Assembly: GCA_024399275.1 (NCBI GenBank) | Contig: JAKSHS010000004.1 | Location: forward strand, 29,275 to 93,274 | Reading direction: 5' to 3' | DNA from: an archaeon | GTDB taxonomy: Archaea; Thermoplasmatota; Thermoplasmata; Methanomassiliicoccales; Methanomethylophilaceae | DNA length: 64,000 nucleotides | Part shown: positions 9,963 through 18,239 of the stretch, piece after piece | Layout of the letters: each line of letters starts with the position of its first letter | How positions within the stretch are numbered: the first letter of the stretch is position 1 | Notes under the pieces: generated by a model | Database searches by the model: none | Seen by the model: only the letters and a program-made list of their open reading frames with translations | What the model was told of the DNA's origin: nothing | Position numbers and translations under genes: made by a program

Positions 9963-9970
9963 TTATATAA
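9963..9970 (+). promoter_or_regulatory. TATA box for DUF373 gene, predicted leaderless GTG start
   Basis: TTATATAA is centred 26-27 bp before the GTG at 9993. A nearer ATG at 9984 reads into a stop after three codons, so the GTG is the only plausible start, and the mRNA should begin almost at that codon. Confidence 0.6.
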
Positions 9971-9992
9971 GAAGGACATAGATCATGACCAC

Positions 9993-11081
9993 GTGACTGA
10001 GATTCTAGTTCTCGCCATCGATAGGGACAACGATTTTGGCTTTAAAGGTAAGGTTAAAACACCTGCAATAGGAATCGAAAAGGTTACGAATGCCGTTCTG
10101 GCTCTCGGCATCGCCGATCCAGAAGATTCAGATGTCAATGCACTTTTAGCAGCGATAAGCATATACAGAGATTTAGAAAAAAATGGCGAAAACGCTGAAA
10201 TTGCTCTAATATGTGGAAATAGAAAAGTTGGCTACGAATCAGACTTACATCTAACTGAAGAATTAAACATCGTCATGAAAACTACCAGTCCTAAAAGATC
10301 AATTCTTGTGGATGATGGAGCAGAAGACGAACTCATTTATCCAATAATTTCATCTCACATTGCCATCGACTCTGTTAGACGGGTGTATGTCAAACAAGCC
10401 CCAGGCATTGAAAGGTCGCTATATATTTTAAAAAAAGCTATCACTGACCCACAAAAAAAGAAGAGATTTCTCACTCCGTTGGGAGTAATAATGGTTATCT
10501 CCGCTTTCATCTACATCTGCGCAAATAGTTGCTCATTCACAAAAGACGTCGGGGAAATAGTATCTGTAGTTACCGCATTTACTATTTTCATAATCGGTTT
10601 AACAATCATACTGTATAGCAACGATATTCTAGGCACAATTACAAAATATATCGGCAAATGGAAAGAACGAATCAAAATTAACAAAATTCTATTTGTATTT
10701 GCATCTTTTCTACTAACCATAGCAATTGTCGGTACTCTTACAATAGTTAACTCGTTCAGGGATTTAGCAAGATACGGACTTGTTTTTACCTCATTGGTTA
10801 TATTGTCTCGTACGTTGTGGATTTTGTCATTTACAATAGTTCTCTTCAGCTTTTGGAAATTTCTCAATGAATGTGTTGTTAAAAAAAGAGAAAATTTCAA
10901 TTATATAACTAGAACCTCACTTATTCTTATACTTGTGTTCCTTGCCCAGAATTTAATCGATCTAATCGATAGTATTGAATCCACTGTGTTTACAATGCTT
11001 AGTGCAATTGGCATGACTACAATATTGATCATAGAACTTATCATATTTTCAAGCATGAAGAGAGAAGTTAATGAAATTTAA
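9993..11081 (+). CDS. DUF373 family membrane protein
   Basis: A 362-residue protein of a family widespread in archaea and without known function. Residues 1-140 form a soluble alpha/beta domain beginning ILVLAIDRDNDFG, with DDGAEDE and conserved SR-type segments. After about residue 150 there are roughly seven hydrophobic transmembrane helices. The start is GTG, set by the promoter spacing. The stop codon overlaps the start of the MptE gene by 11 bases, implying translational coupling. Confidence 0.88.
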   Translation: MTEILVLAIDRDNDFGFKGKVKTPAIGIEKVTNAVLALGIADPEDSDVNALLAAISIYRDLEKNGENAEIALICGNRKVGYESDLHLTEELNIVMKTTSPKRSILVDDGAEDELIYPIISSHIAIDSVRRVYVKQAPGIERSLYILKKAITDPQKKKRFLTPLGVIMVISAFIYICANSCSFTKDVGEIVSVVTAFTIFIIGLTIILYSNDILGTITKYIGKWKERIKINKILFVFASFLLTIAIVGTLTIVNSFRDLARYGLVFTSLVILSRTLWILSFTIVLFSFWKFLNECVVKKRENFNYITRTSLILILVFLAQNLIDLIDSIESTVFTMLSAIGMTTILIIELIIFSSMKREVNEI

Positions 11082-11721
11082 TGAGTGGCGTCCTTTCTAT
11101 TTTGACATTTTAGCTGACATGGGTTACGACATGTCTGAGGATGAAAAATCTGCCAATATATTAAAAAATTTGATGCTAGACTCGAACCTTACCTCAGAAA
11201 ACGAACTCTTTATAAAAAATGAGGTTTCTGTCTTCGGAGGATCCAATTCTCTCTCCCGTGACATTGATTACTTTAAACCTAGAGGGACTCTGATATCAGC
11301 TGGCTCTGCAACAGAAACAGTAATGGCAAAAGGCATAATCCCAAACATTTTGGTTACAGACCTAGACGGAAATATGGAATCTCAGATCAAAGCATCTTCA
11401 AAAGGGGCTATAACACTAATTCACGCACACGGAGGAAATGTAAATCTAATTACTAAATATGCCAAAAAATTTAAAGGAAAAGTCATCCTCACAACACAGT
11501 CTGTTCCTGATTTTATTTTACATAACTTTGGTGGATTTACTGATGGAGATAGATCTGTATGTCTTGCAAGACATCTTGGTGCAAAAAAGATATATCTCTA
11601 CGGGTTCGACTACGAACATCCCTCAAGTAAACCGGACTCCGACCCCTTAATAAAACTCAAAAAATTATCGTGGGCTAAAAGGATAATAGAATTACGAACC
11701 AACGATATAATCAAAATATAA
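11071..11721 (+). CDS. mptE: 6-hydroxymethyl-7,8-dihydropterin pyrophosphokinase, MptE-like (DUF115)
   Basis: Archaeal 6-HMPDK transfers pyrophosphate from ATP to 6-hydroxymethyl-dihydropterin in the synthesis of tetrahydromethanopterin-type C1 carriers. The 216-residue protein has the DUF115 features: FGGSNS, the SAGSATE loop, VTDLDG (acidic, metal-binding), AHGGN and the C-terminal GFTDGDRSVCLA. It overlaps DUF373 upstream by 11 bases and the convergent site-2 protease downstream by 11 bases. The presence of this enzyme agrees with a methanogen-type or related euryarchaeal metabolism. Confidence 0.88.
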   Translation: MKFNEWRPFYFDILADMGYDMSEDEKSANILKNLMLDSNLTSENELFIKNEVSVFGGSNSLSRDIDYFKPRGTLISAGSATETVMAKGIIPNILVTDLDGNMESQIKASSKGAITLIHAHGGNVNLITKYAKKFKGKVILTTQSVPDFILHNFGGFTDGDRSVCLARHLGAKKIYLYGFDYEHPSSKPDSDPLIKLKKLSWAKRIIELRTNDIIKI

Positions 11722-13231
11722 ATGCAATCATGACAACAAACAGCGTGAGAAGCATCACATAAGTCACTCCTGCACTTATAGTACTAACTATTGCCTCTCT
11801 CTTTACCTCATCTTTTACTCCAATTTTTTCAGCGATCCAATCGATTCCTCCAGTAAATAAAAATCCCCCATCAAAAGGCATCGCTGGGATGGCATTTGTA
11901 ATACCTATAGCAATATTAAGCCAGAATATCCAATAAATTATCTGTACTACGACCCAAAACACATCATCCGTAATGTTGCTATGAAACCACCATTGTGTTG
12001 CCTCTGGCACAGGCGAAAGCCCGTGTAGTGCGTTACCAATGTACGATAGGGTAGTATATCCAAACTCGCCTAACGTATTGCAGTTATAACACGGATTAGT
12101 GCCCATACCGAGAAGTATTTCAGGTGTTATCCACAGATATCCAGAGAAGCTTGGAAGTATGCCTATATATCCTATACCATCCTTCCCCCCAAGACAAAGC
12201 TCAATAGATCTGTGATCACCGTCTCTTAGACATGTAATCCTAATTTGGTCTCCAGGTGAAGTGGAGCCCATAAAACCCATGAAACCATCCAGAGCTTTAA
12301 ACGATTCAGAAGTTCCATTACTAATATTCTCAATTTTCTCTATAAAATCCCCTTTTTTGAGTTTATCAAATGCAGGAGAATCATCTATCACATTTTCTAC
12401 GTAGATGCCGAGTCGTATATCTCTGGTTTCCTCTTTGTCTTTATATATATAAGTAACTCCATGGATTTCCGACGGATTAATTTCATTGATAAACTCTCTG
12501 TAATTCGAAATATTGTGCCCGTTTACTTTTGTAATTATAGCAGACGTCGGAATTTCACACTCACACGTTGAAGATTGGAGAGACAGAACAGCAGGGCTAT
12601 CTTTGTATTCAGTCACAGTTGTAGACATCAATAAAAATAAGACCAAAAACGAGATCAAAGATGTAATAAAATTAGCAGTAATTCCAGCAGCATAAAGGTC
12701 TATTTTAACTCCTCTACTACACTTCTTCACATGTTCTCCGTTAGGTTCTACAAACGCCCCAACCGGAATAACTGCATATATGAGCCCTGTAGACTTTACC
12801 TCCATGTCATTAGCTTCTGTTTGTATACCATGTGCAACTTCATGAACAATTAACGCAACAATAAGTGCAATCCATCCATATGTTAGTGGTAACATTGGAT
12901 TGATACCTGGAATAACAAGAGCATATTCTATGCCCACTCCTTCTACACTAGCTATTTCTGATATCAATGAGAGATTAATAACTAGTATAGAAACAACACA
13001 GAACATCAGAACTATCGCAACAACTCTTGAAAATAGGCCACAAATTTTCCAAAAACGCTTAAATCTTGCAAGTTTTCTTATTAAGCAAATTCCCGTCTTA
13101 GTTTTAATAATAATAGCTGGACCATAGGTAACAGGGCCTCTTTCTCTAGACCTATCTTTTTTCCTAACGCATATATAAAGGGGAACATAAATGGCAACAA
13201 GCGCCATCAAAATTACATGCGTTGTATTCAT
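11711..13231 (-). CDS. Site-2-protease-like M50 metallopeptidase with PDZ domain
   Basis: An intramembrane zinc protease of 506 aa. The metal site HEVAHG (residues 130-135) lies in a transmembrane helix, and the second motif AIPAMPFDGG near residue 460 corresponds to the NPxDG element. Several other hydrophobic helices and a PDZ-like middle part (about 250-350, with FIEKIENI and DQIRITCL) complete the S2P layout. It probably cleaves membrane-bound substrates in signalling or quality control. A TATA-like ATAAAAATA lies about 29 bp before the ATG. Its 3' end overlaps the convergent mptE. Confidence 0.92.
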   Translation of the reverse strand: MNTTHVILMALVAIYVPLYICVRKKDRSRERGPVTYGPAIIIKTKTGICLIRKLARFKRFWKICGLFSRVVAIVLMFCVVSILVINLSLISEIASVEGVGIEYALVIPGINPMLPLTYGWIALIVALIVHEVAHGIQTEANDMEVKSTGLIYAVIPVGAFVEPNGEHVKKCSRGVKIDLYAAGITANFITSLISFLVLFLLMSTTVTEYKDSPAVLSLQSSTCECEIPTSAIITKVNGHNISNYREFINEINPSEIHGVTYIYKDKEETRDIRLGIYVENVIDDSPAFDKLKKGDFIEKIENISNGTSESFKALDGFMGFMGSTSPGDQIRITCLRDGDHRSIELCLGGKDGIGYIGILPSFSGYLWITPEILLGMGTNPCYNCNTLGEFGYTTLSYIGNALHGLSPVPEATQWWFHSNITDDVFWVVVQIIYWIFWLNIAIGITNAIPAMPFDGGFLFTGGIDWIAEKIGVKDEVKREAIVSTISAGVTYVMLLTLFVVMIAFIF

Positions 13232-13347
13232 AGCTCGCCAGCCCTACTGATGCAAAGTATTTTTATGTATGGCATTTACGAAGAACAATTCCTACACTAC
13301 CATTGCTGGGTTACATATTTATGATGTGGATCCAGTGGGGTACACGC

Positions 13348-14340
13348 ATGATGCTGGACAAAATAGTTGAAGCAATAAAAACGTTCCCAGGCGTCACAAG
13401 AAAGCACACTATCCATGAAATTGTAAAGTATCTACCAACCAATTCATTCGCTAACATCGCAGCCAATGAAGGAGAAGACGCTGCAGCCATAGAGTACGGC
13501 GACAACTACCTCCTATTTGCCGCGGACGGCATTATGGAATCGTTATTAAAAATTAATCCGTTCTATGCCGGATACTTCGCAGTTCTAGTAAATATAAATG
13601 ACATTGCGGCAATGGGAGGAAGAGCTCTTGCAATGGTTGACGTTATGTCAGTGAAGGATGAGAGAATATGTTCCCAAATCCTTAAAGGCATGGAATATGC
13701 CGTCAAAAAGTTTAACGTTCCTATTGTTGGGGGTCACACACATCCAGATTGTCAATATCATGCCATTGATATATCTATTATAGGCACCGTACCAAAAGCA
13801 GATATAATTCTTAGCAGCACAGCAAAATGCGGAGATGACATAATATTCGCAATGGACACATACGGGTTTTTCCCTCCAGATCTAAAATACGCGTACGATA
13901 CCACAACAAATAAAGAAGATAAACTGGTGCGCAGCCAAATAGAAGCCATGCACGAAATTGCCTCAAAAAGGTTGGTGCATGCAGCCAAAGATATAAGCAA
14001 TCCCGGATGTATAGGTACAATGGGCATGCTTCTAGAATCTTCCGGAAAAGGAGGATGCGTTGATATTGATAAGATTCCAGTACCGAGCGGTAACGTCGAC
14101 CTTATTCAATGGATACTATCATACCAGGGATACGGTTTTGTACTCTCATGCTCCCCTAAAAATTCTCAAGAAGTTATAGACATCTTTAAAAATGTCGAGT
14201 GTGAAGGAGCCATCGTCGGCAAAGTGAACGATTCTCAAATTTTCTCACTTAAAATGGGCACCGAGGAAAAAATCCTCTTCGATTTTAACAATGACATAAT
14301 TACTGGTTGCAATCCAATAAGAAAACTGAAACATCAGTAG
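13348..14340 (+). CDS. PurM-like AIR synthase-related protein (methanogenesis marker 2 type)
   Basis: A 330-residue protein of the PurM/SelD/HypE superfamily. Recognisable pieces are TFPGVTRKH, GEDAAAI, the ATP-binding LLFAADGIMES, VNINDIAAMGGRALAMVD, VGGHTHPD and DISNPG, which agree with my memory of the methanogenesis marker 2 family, a group largely restricted to methanogens whose reaction is unknown. The ATG at 13348 (or 13351) is preferred because a TATA-like CATATTTATG (13314-13323) is about 30 bp upstream; the frame is open from 13303. Its 3' end overlaps the convergent exonuclease-like gene by 41 bases. The stop is TAG. Confidence 0.85.
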   Translation: MMLDKIVEAIKTFPGVTRKHTIHEIVKYLPTNSFANIAANEGEDAAAIEYGDNYLLFAADGIMESLLKINPFYAGYFAVLVNINDIAAMGGRALAMVDVMSVKDERICSQILKGMEYAVKKFNVPIVGGHTHPDCQYHAIDISIIGTVPKADIILSSTAKCGDDIIFAMDTYGFFPPDLKYAYDTTTNKEDKLVRSQIEAMHEIASKRLVHAAKDISNPGCIGTMGMLLESSGKGGCVDIDKIPVPSGNVDLIQWILSYQGYGFVLSCSPKNSQEVIDIFKNVECEGAIVGKVNDSQIFSLKMGTEEKILFDFNNDIITGCNPIRKLKHQ

Positions 14341-15205
14341 TGAATAACTCACTAGGTCTTATCACTTTAATGTGATCCATAAAATAAATCGGTCCTAACC
14401 TTTTCGATGTCGAACTTCCATCCCAGATAAAGACGTCAGCTTCCGAAGATCTTTTAGTCATTATTCCGCCATTGCCTATAACATATTCACCAATTCTAAA
14501 ACCAAGCTCTATATTCTCATTTTCAAAGGACTCAGACATAGCGAACTTTACATTGTTAAACTTCCCATTTTTAACGACCATCTTATTCGAATAAAATAGA
14601 TCCAGCCGTTTCTGCTTAAATGCAGTAAGGATCTTGTGGTTTATTATCTCAGAATCTACCAAGGCTCCTCTTCCACACACTTCTACAAATCTTTCTAAAG
14701 AAATTCTTTCCTCTTTGCATACATATTCGACTATTCTTACACAAGTTTTAGCTCGATGATTACTCTCAGAATAATCAAATTTGATTCCTAAAATACTAGC
14801 AATGCCGGATAAACTATAAAGATGAATATTAGCATAATTTCTCAACAAAGTAAGAATGTCGTACGCCTTGCATTTCACAGGCGAAAAGCTATGTATCCTA
14901 TCCATAATACATAAATGACGAAAGTTATTCTCTGGCGAATGTGCGATAAATACGGCATCCTTCAGGCCAAAGATCTGAGATATAATTTTTCTAACAGCTC
15001 TATAGTCAGGGGCCATCGAAAGCTTTTTAGAATCAACTTTAACAACATTTCTAAGTCTACCAGTTGGCTTATTTGCCTTAATAAGAATGCATTCTGACGT
15101 CTCAATTTCAAAATTTTCATTGGCTATAACAAATCCAAACAGACACATTTCACAAAAGTTATTATAATCTCTCGAGCACCCGGTATCAAAAGCCACGAGT
15201 TTCAC
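14300..15205 (-). CDS. DnaQ-like exonuclease-fold protein with degenerate active site, plus BRCT-like C-terminus
   Basis: A 301-residue protein. Residues 1-165 resemble DEDDh 3'-5' exonucleases: LVAFDTGC (motif I), FIAHSPENNF (motif II) and NHRAKTCVRIVEY (motif III). Key acids are missing: the D-x-E pair is D6-T-G, and the motif III Asp is Cys, so nuclease activity is doubtful. The C-terminal ~100 residues (GEYVIGNGGIMTKRSSEADVF) look like a BRCT domain. It starts with GTG at 15205, 25 bp from a TATA box, implying a leaderless mRNA. The architecture suggests a DNA- or RNA-binding protein; the function is inferred only from fold. Confidence 0.7.
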   Translation of the reverse strand: MKLVAFDTGCSRDYNNFCEMCLFGFVIANENFEIETSECILIKANKPTGRLRNVVKVDSKKLSMAPDYRAVRKIISQIFGLKDAVFIAHSPENNFRHLCIMDRIHSFSPVKCKAYDILTLLRNYANIHLYSLSGIASILGIKFDYSESNHRAKTCVRIVEYVCKEERISLERFVEVCGRGALVDSEIINHKILTAFKQKRLDLFYSNKMVVKNGKFNNVKFAMSESFENENIELGFRIGEYVIGNGGIMTKRSSEADVFIWDGSSTSKRLGPIYFMDHIKVIRPSELFTTDVSVFLLDCNQ

Positions 15206-15535
15206 ACCGACCAGACTGATAATATTCTATAAAACATACACTGAATTGACTTTAAATAAGATAGAATCAACACATACGGGTAACAGACAAGTAAAAATAA
15301 CGCCTTCACAGACCTTCATTACAACGCTTGCAATAAGATTACAATCAAGAATGCTAAGAATCCGGCGAGAGTATAACAAATCACACGAATCCACACGTAC
15401 ACGATAAGAGTAACGAGTGTTTTTCTCAAGATAACCAAAAAACATTCGCACTTTTCCAACACAGTATTGAATATTACCGATCAGTCGCGGCGTTAAAGAT
15501 ACATTTTATAGATATCTACTGAATTCAGAAAATCA
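15206..15535. other. Divergent promoter region, two leaderless GTG genes
   Basis: 330 bases between two divergent genes that both start with GTG. On the minus strand TTTTATAGA (15226-15234) is about 25 bp from the GTG at 15205. On the plus strand TTTTATAG (15504-15511) is about 28 bp from the GTG at 15536. The two boxes are nearly identical. The middle part contains no convincing gene. Confidence 0.55.
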
Positions 15536-17446
15536 GTGACGGCTATCAGACTTGGTAAGAATCACCTCAGATGGTGTTATCATTGCAACTTTCCCATTTT
15601 AGAATCAAAATTATGTCCAATTTGTGAAAATGATACGTATGAAGTGAAAGTTACACCACCTGGGGAAATTAGACCAGCATTTGATCACGACATCAATTTA
15701 ATAAGAAAAATTGTGGACTCGCAATATGGTGATGGGGTTGGTTTACTTATCATTCCTGAAAACCACGTGGTCTTACTTAATAAAATGCCATCACTAGATC
15801 GAATGGATGAAATAATTATCGATGGCAAGCCCATAGCATCAATGAGATTTGATCTTGGTAGAGGATGGGTGTTCATCAATCGTATGCAAAGTGCGATGAG
15901 GATGGCCCCCGCAATGAAGAAAGGATACGTTGTATGTGATTCTACTACTGTTGTATTCATACAAAACAGCAGGAATCTTATGGCGCCAGGAGTAATTTAT
16001 ACATCTCCAGACGTTAAAGAAGGCGATGAGGTCGTTATTGTAACCCCCAATAGAAATGTTGTAGGCACTGGCATAGCAAAAATGTCAGCCACAGAAATGA
16101 TAGAAGCAAGTCGTGGTGTAGCTGTCAAAACAAAATGGACAAAACCAGAAAAACTTGTTTTATCAGAAACATGCCACACATGGGATGAAGTCATTGAAGC
16201 AAATAAGAATGTAATTAAAAAGAGAGTTAGTGAAGCGACATCTTTTATCAGAAAGAACATTGAATCTGTAAATGTACCGGCAGTCGTATCGTTTTCAGGG
16301 GGAAAAGATAGTTTAGCTACACTCCTTCTTACCATTGACGCTGGGTACAATCTGCCCGTCTTGTTTATTAATACAGGGCTAGAATTTAATGAAACAGTAA
16401 AACACGTTAGAGAAGTTACCAAAAGACACAATCTCAAACTCATTGAAGAAGCAGCATCAGCAGATGTATTTTTTAATAATTTGGCCCAATTTGGGCCTCC
16501 AGCTAAAGATTTTAGATGGTGTTGTAAAACCAATAAACTTAGCCCAACCGTAAAAGCAATAAACAAAAACTTTCCAAACGGAGTCCTTTCATTTATCGGA
16601 CAAAGAAAGTACGAATCCGAATCAAGACACAACAAACCTAGAATATGGAATAATCCATGGATCCCTGGACAAATAGGAGCATCTCCAATACAATCATGGA
16701 ATTCAATTCATGTATGGATGTACCTCTTCTTGAAAAAAGAACCATACAACGTGTTATACACGCAAGGTCTTGATAGAATAGGGTGCTTTTTATGTCCCGC
16801 CTCTGACATCGCGGAATTTGATATCGCTTCAGGAAGATCTAGTAAGTACTCTCAGTGGAACAAATACCTGGATGATTATATAAAACTAAAAAATCTTCCA
16901 GAAGAATGGAAAGAGTACGGGCTTTGGAGATGGAAAAGAATACCCTCATCAGTAAAAGAGGAAGTGAATAGAATCTCTGGAAAAGATATCTTAAAATCAA
17001 CAACACAAATAAATTCATCAGAAACAGATAACCTTTCCATAAACATACAGGAAGGGTATTCTCCTTGTGTAATAGGCTACAGCATTGAAGCTGCACTTTC
17101 AAGGTCAATAAACATAGATCGCCTTTCAAATTTTATGCACATATTGGGTAGAACCATTAAAAAAGACAGTGATGGCCAATGGGCATCCGTCAACTATATT
17201 ACCATATACAAAGAGGGGGCCATAGTTTCTAAGGCCAATGTCAAAGATGATGCACGTCAAAATATCAATAAACTATTCAACCTTGTCATAAGATCCGAAA
17301 AATGTGTTGGTTGCGGTCTTTGTGTATCTAGGTGCAAACAGAAAGCACTGTATATGAAAAACGGAAAAGTCGAAATCGAATATAGCAAATGCATAAGGTG
17401 TCAAGACTGCTTTGGGCCGTGCCCTGCGGTAAACTTCAATAAATAG
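15536..17446 (+). CDS. PAPS reductase-like PP-loop protein with zinc ribbon, PUA-like domain and two [4Fe-4S] sites
   Basis: A 636-residue modular protein found in many methanogens and other archaea. In order: N-terminal zinc ribbon (Cys14, Cys17, Cys27, Cys30), an RNA-binding PUA-like domain (about 130-200), a PP-loop ATPase of the adenylyl/PAPS sulfotransferase type with SGGKDS (254-259), DFRWCCK and a Cys pair in GCFLCPA, then a C-terminal 2[4Fe-4S] ferredoxin (CVGCGLCVSRC and CIRCQDCFGPC). The combination suggests activation of a substrate by ATP coupled to electron transfer, perhaps sulfur insertion into RNA or sulfate/sulfite chemistry; this is inference. The start codon is GTG with a TATA box at the leaderless distance. 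It ends in TAG. Confidence 0.9.
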   Translation: MTAIRLGKNHLRWCYHCNFPILESKLCPICENDTYEVKVTPPGEIRPAFDHDINLIRKIVDSQYGDGVGLLIIPENHVVLLNKMPSLDRMDEIIIDGKPIASMRFDLGRGWVFINRMQSAMRMAPAMKKGYVVCDSTTVVFIQNSRNLMAPGVIYTSPDVKEGDEVVIVTPNRNVVGTGIAKMSATEMIEASRGVAVKTKWTKPEKLVLSETCHTWDEVIEANKNVIKKRVSEATSFIRKNIESVNVPAVVSFSGGKDSLATLLLTIDAGYNLPVLFINTGLEFNETVKHVREVTKRHNLKLIEEAASADVFFNNLAQFGPPAKDFRWCCKTNKLSPTVKAINKNFPNGVLSFIGQRKYESESRHNKPRIWNNPWIPGQIGASPIQSWNSIHVWMYLFLKKEPYNVLYTQGLDRIGCFLCPASDIAEFDIASGRSSKYSQWNKYLDDYIKLKNLPEEWKEYGLWRWKRIPSSVKEEVNRISGKDILKSTTQINSSETDNLSINIQEGYSPCVIGYSIEAALSRSINIDRLSNFMHILGRTIKKDSDGQWASVNYITIYKEGAIVSKANVKDDARQNINKLFNLVIRSEKCVGCGLCVSRCKQKALYMKNGKVEIEYSKCIRCQDCFGPCPAVNFNK

Positions 17447-17588
17447 CAAAACAACCGCGCGTTCTGCCTCAGTTTCTTAAATGATTTACAGAGCGTTAAT
17501 CCTCTTGGCAATCTTATATCGCCTTCATAACTTACATCCCAGCACCGGTATTATAAAAACATAACCTGAAAATCATCAAAATAACATT

Positions 17589-18239
17589 TCATACAGAATG
17601 AAAGCCTCTTTTGACCCAATTCAAGATAGATTCCGTCACGTACCTCAAACTTTCAATAAACCCACAATTCGAACTAAAAGCCCTCACTTGTCTGTCCTTG
17701 ATAGCTTGGATGACATCTTGCCATGTCTTACAGCTATCTGGAATCACCAGATATCCCTCACCAATCGACGTACATCTGTGAGCATCACTACCCGCCGTAA
17801 TAACTTTTCCAAAACTTTCCGCAAACTTTTTTGACTTTAAATTAGCACCCTTTGTCGATCTTGCATTAAGCGCTTCCACACCATCGAATTCCGGTATAAT
17901 ATTTTTCTCTCCAAGTCCGGTCCTTATTCTGTAAGGATGTGCTGCAATCGCTATCCCGCCAGCCTCGTGAATTGCATTAATAGTGTCTATCACCGACATC
18001 CGATCATTAACTTTCTTATTAATCCCATATGCGAGAATATGTCCTGAACTAGAAGATATCTCCTCCGCTGGAACAATAATAATATCGCTACTTTTGATCC
18101 TAAAAAACGCCTCGAAGCTATTATGATCGGTGATCGCCACACAGCCAAGGCCGCAATCTGCAGCCCTAGCCAATATGGCCTCAGGTGTCTGCCACCCATC
18201 ATCTGAATATGTCGAATGAATATGCAAATCTGCCTTCAT
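17589..18239 (-). CDS. PHP-domain phosphoesterase
   Basis: A 216-residue PHP protein related to RNase AM / TrpH-type phosphoesterases that act on nucleotide or RNA ends. Metal-binding residues are present in all usual places: DLHIHSTYSDDG at the N-terminus, ITDHNS, EEISSSSGHILAYG, AAHPYR and AGSDAHR. The ATG overlaps the MetRS stop in the sequence ATGA, so it is translated from the same mRNA. Substrate unknown. Confidence 0.9.
   Translation of the reverse strand: MKADLHIHSTYSDDGWQTPEAILARAADCGLGCVAITDHNSFEAFFRIKSSDIIIVPAEEISSSSGHILAYGINKKVNDRMSVIDTINAIHEAGGIAIAAHPYRIRTGLGEKNIIPEFDGVEALNARSTKGANLKSKKFAESFGKVITAGSDAHRCTSIGEGYLVIPDSCKTWQDVIQAIKDRQVRAFSSNCGFIESLRYVTESILNWVKRGFHSV

Noticed and set aside
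15227..15451. 74-codon minus-strand frame in the divergent promoter region
   Set aside because: It overlaps the TATA box of the exonuclease-like gene and looks compositionally random.
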